A stretch of DNA of 9,309 nt from Deferribacteres bacterium. GTDB lineage: Bacteria; Nitrospirota; Thermodesulfovibrionia; UBA6902. The first letter of the stretch is position 1. Each line of letters starts with the position of its first letter. Location: positions 1-9,309 of the forward strand of contig JAUVPO010000060.1 of the NCBI GenBank assembly GCA_030598625.1. Reading direction: 5' to 3'. Shown piece by piece: positions 6,450 through 9,309 of the stretch. The position numbers were made by a program, and so were the translations under genes. Under the pieces are notes generated by a model. The model was given only the letters and a program-made list of their open reading frames with translations, was not told the origin of the DNA and searched no databases.

Positions 6450-7046
6450 ATGAGCATAATTCCCATAGTAATAGAACAAACCGGAAGGACGGAGAGAGCA
6501 TACGACATATATTCCAGACTTCTTAAAGACAGGATCGTTTTTATTGGAAACCCTATAGATGATATACTGGCAAACACCGTTATAGCACAGCTTCTCTTCC
6601 TGCAGACCGAAGACCCTGACAAAGATATTCACCTGTATATTAATTCCCCCGGTGGAGTTGTTTCAGCCGGCCTTGCCATTTATGACACCATTCAATATAT
6701 AAAGCCTGACATTGCCACGTACTGTATAGGCCAGGCGGCCAGCATGGGCGCGCTCCTGCTTACCGCAGGAACAAAGGGTAAAAGATTCGTCCTCCCGCAT
6801 TCGCGCGTAATGATACACCAGCCTATAGGGGGCTTCTACGGCCAGGCAACGGATGTTGAGATTCATGCCAGAGAGATTTTGAAGATGAAGGAAAGTCTTA
6901 ATGGAATTTTGTCTAAACATACAGGTCAGCCTCTTGATAAGATTCAGATGGATACGGAGAGAGACTTCTTTATGTCCGGGCCGGAGGCCAAAGATTACGG
7001 CATTGTTGATGAAGTAATAGAAATAATAAAAAAGAAAAAGGGATAA
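6450..7046 (+). CDS. clpP: ATP-dependent Clp protease proteolytic subunit ClpP
   Basis: ClpP forms a double heptameric serine-protease barrel that degrades proteins unfolded by ClpX or ClpA. The catalytic triad is complete: Ser98 in GQAASMGA, His123 in VMIHQP and Asp172 in ERDFFMSG. The oligomer-handle region and the SPGG motif (66-69) are intact. The chain has 198 residues and lacks the longer propeptide of E. coli ClpP: only a few residues precede the conserved PIVIEQTGR segment. The start ATG has a strong ribosome-binding site (AAGGAG). It lies 126 bases after tig and 3 bases before clpX, so clpP and clpX are almost certainly co-transcribed. Confidence 0.98.
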   Translation: MSIIPIVIEQTGRTERAYDIYSRLLKDRIVFIGNPIDDILANTVIAQLLFLQTEDPDKDIHLYINSPGGVVSAGLAIYDTIQYIKPDIATYCIGQAASMGALLLTAGTKGKRFVLPHSRVMIHQPIGGFYGQATDVEIHAREILKMKESLNGILSKHTGQPLDKIQMDTERDFFMSGPEAKDYGIVDEVIEIIKKKKG

Positions 7047-7049
7047 ATC

Positions 7050-8306
7050 ATGGACGAAAAAAAAGCAGCTGACAAATATGGCAGTTCCCTGAAATGTTCT
7101 TTTTGCGGCAAGAGCCAAAAAGAGGTCAGAAAACTCATTGCAGGCCCCACTGTCTATATATGTGATGAATGCGTCAGTCTGTGCAATGAGATAATGGCTG
7201 AAGAGTTTGACTCTTCTTTTGACATCAATATCTCCGGGAAACTCCCGACCCCTAAAGAAATTAAAAGTTTTCTTGATGATTACGTTATTGAACAGGACCT
7301 GGCAAAGAAAACCCTCTCAGTCGCCGTTCACAACCATTACAAGCGAATAAACAGCCCCCAGCAATCAGAGGTTGAGTTGCAAAAAAGCAATATCATGCTG
7401 ATAGGACCAACCGGGACTGGAAAAACTATTCTTGCCCAAACGCTCGCCAGGACCCTCGATGTCCCCTTTACAATCGGCGATGCCACAACACTCACAGAAG
7501 CCGGTTATGTCGGCGAGGATGTAGAAAATATAATACTTAAACTTCTGCAGGCGGCAGACTATGATGTGGAAAAGGCGCAAAGAGGCATCATATATATTGA
7601 TGAAATAGACAAAATAAGCCGCAAGACGGAAAACGTATCAATAACGAGAGATGTATCCGGCGAAGGTGTCCAGCAGGCGCTTTTAAAGATCATTGAAGGC
7701 ACTGTAGCCAATCTTCCGCCCCAGGGTGGAAGGAAGCATCCACAGCAGGAGTTTGTTCAGGTAAATACGACAAATATTTTATTCATATGCGGCGGCGCCT
7801 TTATCGGCCTTGAGAAGATCATAGAAGAGAGGCTCGGAAAGAAGACAGTCGGCTTTGCTTCTGAGCCGGCAAGCAGGCACAAAAAGAAAATAGGTGAAAT
7901 ATTGAAGCTTACCCAACCACAGGATTTGATAAGGTACGGTCTTATCCCTGAATTCGCAGGACGTCTTCCGGTCGTAGCAACCCTGGACGAACTCGGAGAG
8001 TCCGCACTCGTCAGAATCCTTACGGAACCAAAAAACGCGCTGATAAAGCAGTATCAAAGGCTGCTCTCTTTTGATAATGTAAAACTGAAGTTCACCGGCA
8101 AGTCTTATGCAGCGATAGCCAGGGAAGCCATAAAACGCAAGACAGGCGCCCGGGGGTTGAGGGCTATCCTTGAGGATGTCATGCTCGACGTCATGTATGA
8201 AGTGCCGTCCCAAAAGAATATCGACGAATGCGTTATAACCGAAGATGTTATAAACAAGAAGGAAAAACCTATCCTTACCTACAGGGAACAAGCCGAGTCA
8301 GCGTAG
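7050..8306 (+). CDS. clpX: ATP-dependent Clp protease ATP-binding subunit ClpX
   Basis: ClpX is a hexameric AAA+ unfoldase that recognises tagged substrates and threads them into ClpP. The N-terminal zinc-binding domain has Cys16, Cys19, Cys38 and Cys41. The AAA+ module shows Walker A GPTGTGKT (119-126), the pore loop GYVG (152-155), Walker B IIYIDEID (180-187), the second pore segment GGRKH (226-230), an arginine-finger region EFAGRLP (301-307) and sensor 2 GARGLR (366-371). The ClpP-docking loop, IGF in E. coli, reads VGF (267-269), a conservative change. The length of 418 residues is typical. It starts 3 bases after clpP with AGGG upstream, consistent with coupled translation. No lon gene follows; instead a convergent toxin-antitoxin pair begins about 130 bases downstream. 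Confidence 0.98.
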   Translation: MDEKKAADKYGSSLKCSFCGKSQKEVRKLIAGPTVYICDECVSLCNEIMAEEFDSSFDINISGKLPTPKEIKSFLDDYVIEQDLAKKTLSVAVHNHYKRINSPQQSEVELQKSNIMLIGPTGTGKTILAQTLARTLDVPFTIGDATTLTEAGYVGEDVENIILKLLQAADYDVEKAQRGIIYIDEIDKISRKTENVSITRDVSGEGVQQALLKIIEGTVANLPPQGGRKHPQQEFVQVNTTNILFICGGAFIGLEKIIEERLGKKTVGFASEPASRHKKKIGEILKLTQPQDLIRYGLIPEFAGRLPVVATLDELGESALVRILTEPKNALIKQYQRLLSFDNVKLKFTGKSYAAIAREAIKRKTGARGLRAILEDVMLDVMYEVPSQKNIDECVITEDVINKKEKPILTYREQAESA

Positions 8307-8341
8307 AATTTTAACAATCATTGAACAATTTTATGCTAAAA

Positions 8342-8425
8342 GCGGGAATCCGGAAAATATAAAGGAACCCGATTCCTGTTTTTCATCCTTCACAGTACTA
8401 CGGAGAACGGTCCGCAGGAATGACA
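8342..8425. repeat. Degraded copy of the dispersed palindromic repeat
   Basis: The segment begins with GCGGGAATCC, has the same GGAATC/GATTCC internal stem seen in the copy at 9-98, and ends with GGAATGACA (8417-8425), identical to the right end of that copy. The left TGTCATTCC end is missing and the centre is diverged. It fills most of the gap between the convergent clpX and HEPN genes. Confidence 0.55.
8344..8383 (+). terminator. Probable rho-independent terminator of clpX
   Basis: GGAATC (8345-8350) pairs with GATTCC (8371-8376); after one C-C mismatch GG (8352-8353) pairs with CC (8368-8369) around a 14-base loop. TG and five T residues (8379-8383) follow. It is about 40 bases past the clpX stop codon. 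The large loop and mismatch make it moderate in strength. It is built from the repeat element covering the same bases. Confidence 0.5.
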
Positions 8426-8433
8426 AATCTTGG

Positions 8434-8817
8434 TTACACCTTGAAACGCCCTATTAGATCCTCCATTAATGCGGTATATCCGTTCAACTTTCCAAATATG
8501 ATTTGAGCAACCTTTTCTTTGTAGGTGTGTGATGTCATATTCCTGTCATCAGTCATCTCAAGAAGTTTGATGGTCTCATCCTCTTTTACAATACCTACAC
8601 TAAATATTTCCCTGAAACAGGCCTTTGGTGAATTGCAGACTATCCCCTCTTTTATCCTCAGGTACTCTTTGATAAATTTCCAGAATGCCTCAAAGGTATA
8701 TTCAAATCGTTGTATGGCTGCGTCTCTTACGATAATGGAAAAGGGTTCCTGAAGTATGTCCCTTAATGTTCCAATTGCCTTTTTAGCATCTTCATATCTG
8801 ATTTCTAATCTTTCCAG
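8434..8817 (-). CDS. HI0074-family HEPN protein, HepT-like toxin, CTG start
   Basis: This 127-residue helical protein matches the family once called nucleotidyltransferase substrate-binding protein (HI0074-like), a HEPN subgroup. Diagnostic stretches are RFEYTFEAFWKFIKEYL (37-53) and DDRNMTSHTY (90-99). The latter contains the RX4HXY motif (Arg92, His97, Tyr99) of HepT RNase-type toxins, in which the tyrosine is the residue AMPylated by the MNT partner in characterised systems. An in-frame stop lies at 8847-8845, and the only NTG codon before residue 88 is CTG at 8817-8815. That codon has AAAGGAGG 7 bases upstream and starts exactly where family members begin (ERLEIRYEDA). An ATT at 8835 is a less likely start. 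It overlaps the MNT gene by 13 bases in another frame. The frame is otherwise uninterrupted. By family, the pair acts in the cytoplasm as toxin and antitoxin; actual toxicity here is inferred. Confidence 0.85.
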   Translation of the reverse strand: MERLEIRYEDAKKAIGTLRDILQEPFSIIVRDAAIQRFEYTFEAFWKFIKEYLRIKEGIVCNSPKACFREIFSVGIVKEDETIKLLEMTDDRNMTSHTYKEKVAQIIFGKLNGYTALMEDLIGRFKV

Positions 8818-9134
8818 ACCACTGCCTCCTTTAATGCCATTTCTTTAAATTCCTCCGATATAGTAGAGAAGTCCACAATTTCCACCTTATAGGGAATATT
8901 CATTTCATCTATATATTCACGAAGCAGAACAAGTTTCTTCCTGTCAGCGCCCTCCCCTATGATTATACCTATATCAACGTCCGAGGTATTTACCGAATCT
9001 CCTCTTGCCCTCGAACCAAATAACACCACCTTTACATCCTCGTCCTTGAGAAAGCTTAATAACACATCTTTAAGTTTTTCGATATAATTAATATGAGCGC
9101 CGGATACTCTGCCGTTATTTTTTACCTCACGCAT
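8805..9134 (-). CDS. MNT-domain nucleotidyltransferase, MntA-like antitoxin
   Basis: This 109-residue minimal nucleotidyltransferase has the signature GSX10DXD: Gly40-Ser41 in LFGSRARGD, then Asp52 and Asp54 in SDVDIG. The usual third carboxylate strand reads KVEIVDF (83-89), so Glu85 stands where many relatives have Asp; Asp88 is nearby. In characterised MntA/HepT pairs the enzyme transfers AMP from ATP to the toxin tyrosine and so neutralises it. The ATG at 9134 has a GAGGGG ribosome-binding site 7 bases upstream. The gene is followed by the overlapping HEPN gene, the standard order for this HI0073/HI0074-like pair. No convincing promoter was found in the 175 bases upstream, which are AT-rich and contain two inverted repeats. 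The pair is convergent to clpX. Confidence 0.9.
   Translation of the reverse strand: MREVKNNGRVSGAHINYIEKLKDVLLSFLKDEDVKVVLFGSRARGDSVNTSDVDIGIIIGEGADRKKLVLLREYIDEMNIPYKVEIVDFSTISEEFKEMALKEAVVWKD
8825..8832 (-). promoter_or_regulatory. Strong ribosome-binding site of the CTG-started HEPN gene
   Basis: AAAGGAGG on the minus strand lies inside the end of the MNT coding sequence, 7 bases before CTG at 8817. The near-perfect complementarity to the 16S rRNA tail and the ideal spacing decide the HEPN start despite its rare codon. Confidence 0.75.
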
Positions 9135-9147
9135 TGTTCAACCCCTC

Positions 9148-9164
9148 ATCAGACGAATCCTGAT
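9148..9164. repeat. Short inverted repeat just upstream of the MNT gene
   Basis: ATCAG (9148-9152) and CTGAT (9160-9164) are inverted around 7 bases, immediately before the MNT ribosome-binding site. The half-site extends to ATCAGAC, the same 7-mer as in the palindrome at 9259-9277. It may be an operator; the short arms make chance possible. Confidence 0.3.
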
Positions 9165-9258
9165 AAACTTTAAATATAATAACACGATATCATCATATAT
9201 ACACTTTTTCTATTACCTGGTTTTTCTCTGCATCCGTAAGCCTTCATTCACTTAAATT

Positions 9259-9277
9259 GTCTGATATTTTATCAGAC
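9259..9277. repeat. 19-base palindrome upstream of the MNT/HEPN pair
   Basis: GTCTGATA and TATCAGAC are perfect 8-base arms around TTT. It lies about 125 bases before the MNT start. It could be an operator or, as RNA, a small hairpin. It has no T-tract, and the gene on its far side lies outside the window. Confidence 0.4.
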
Positions 9278-9309
9278 TCGATTATGTTGGCTATAATCAA
9301 CACAAGACA

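Noticed and set aside
6663..7118. A 151-codon open frame on the minus strand across the clpP-clpX junction
   Set aside because: It is antisense to two secure genes and has irregular composition, without a ribosome-binding site.
7779..8291. A 170-codon open frame on the minus strand
   Set aside because: It lies wholly inside clpX, whose product is certain, and its translation resembles no protein.
8525..8752. A 75-codon plus-strand frame downstream of clpX
   Set aside because: The minus strand here encodes the HEPN protein with conserved family motifs; the plus frame has no recognisable features.
1..9309. CRISPR array, tRNA, rRNA or transposase gene
   Set aside because: No regularly spaced direct repeats, no cloverleaf-like or rRNA sequence and no transposase-like translation was seen. 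The dispersed palindromes are too few and irregularly spaced to be CRISPR repeats.

Overview
The window is a piece of a bacterial chromosome of moderate, slightly AT-rich composition. The order tig-clpP-clpX, a RecQ with a C-terminal helix-turn-helix extension, a DsrE-like small protein and intergenic repeats of the TGTCATTCC...GGAATGACA type together suggest an anaerobic Gram-negative lineage such as Nitrospirota or Desulfobacterota. That placement is an inference from gene style and is weak.

Layout. Positions 1-123 hold a nested palindromic repeat that supplies a rho-independent terminator for recQ. recQ (124-2298) is on the minus strand. A 118-base gap with a short repeat hairpin follows. 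Next is a minus-strand two-gene operon: a membrane-anchored family 2 glycosyltransferase (3501-4490), then a radical SAM/SPASM-like protein (2417-3496) with a GTG start whose ribosome-binding site overlaps the glycosyltransferase stop. A 214-base divergent intergenic region (4491-4704) holds promoter elements for both directions and a long imperfect hairpin.

On the plus strand come a small DsrE-like protein (4705-4974) and the proteostasis cluster tig (5058-6323), clpP (6450-7046) and clpX (7050-8306). A consensus-like sigma70 promoter lies before tig, two hairpins lie between tig and clpP, and clpP and clpX are separated by only 3 bases. Trigger factor assists nascent chains at the ribosome; ClpX unfolds substrates and feeds them to the ClpP barrel.

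Convergent with clpX is a minus-strand mntA/hepT-type module: an MNT nucleotidyltransferase (8805-9134) and an HI0074-family HEPN protein (8434-8817). The HEPN gene is easily missed because it has no ATG, GTG or TTG start. It opens with CTG, 7 bases after an AAAGGAGG ribosome-binding site, and overlaps the MNT gene by 13 bases. Both proteins keep their signature motifs (GSX10DXD and RX4HXY), so this looks like an intact toxin-antitoxin pair with an unusual toxin start codon.

Most genes here are ordinary. The points most worth a second look are the CTG-started HEPN gene, repeat elements that double as terminators at two gene ends, the glycosyltransferase-radical SAM pair of unknown product, and structured RNA between tig and clpP.
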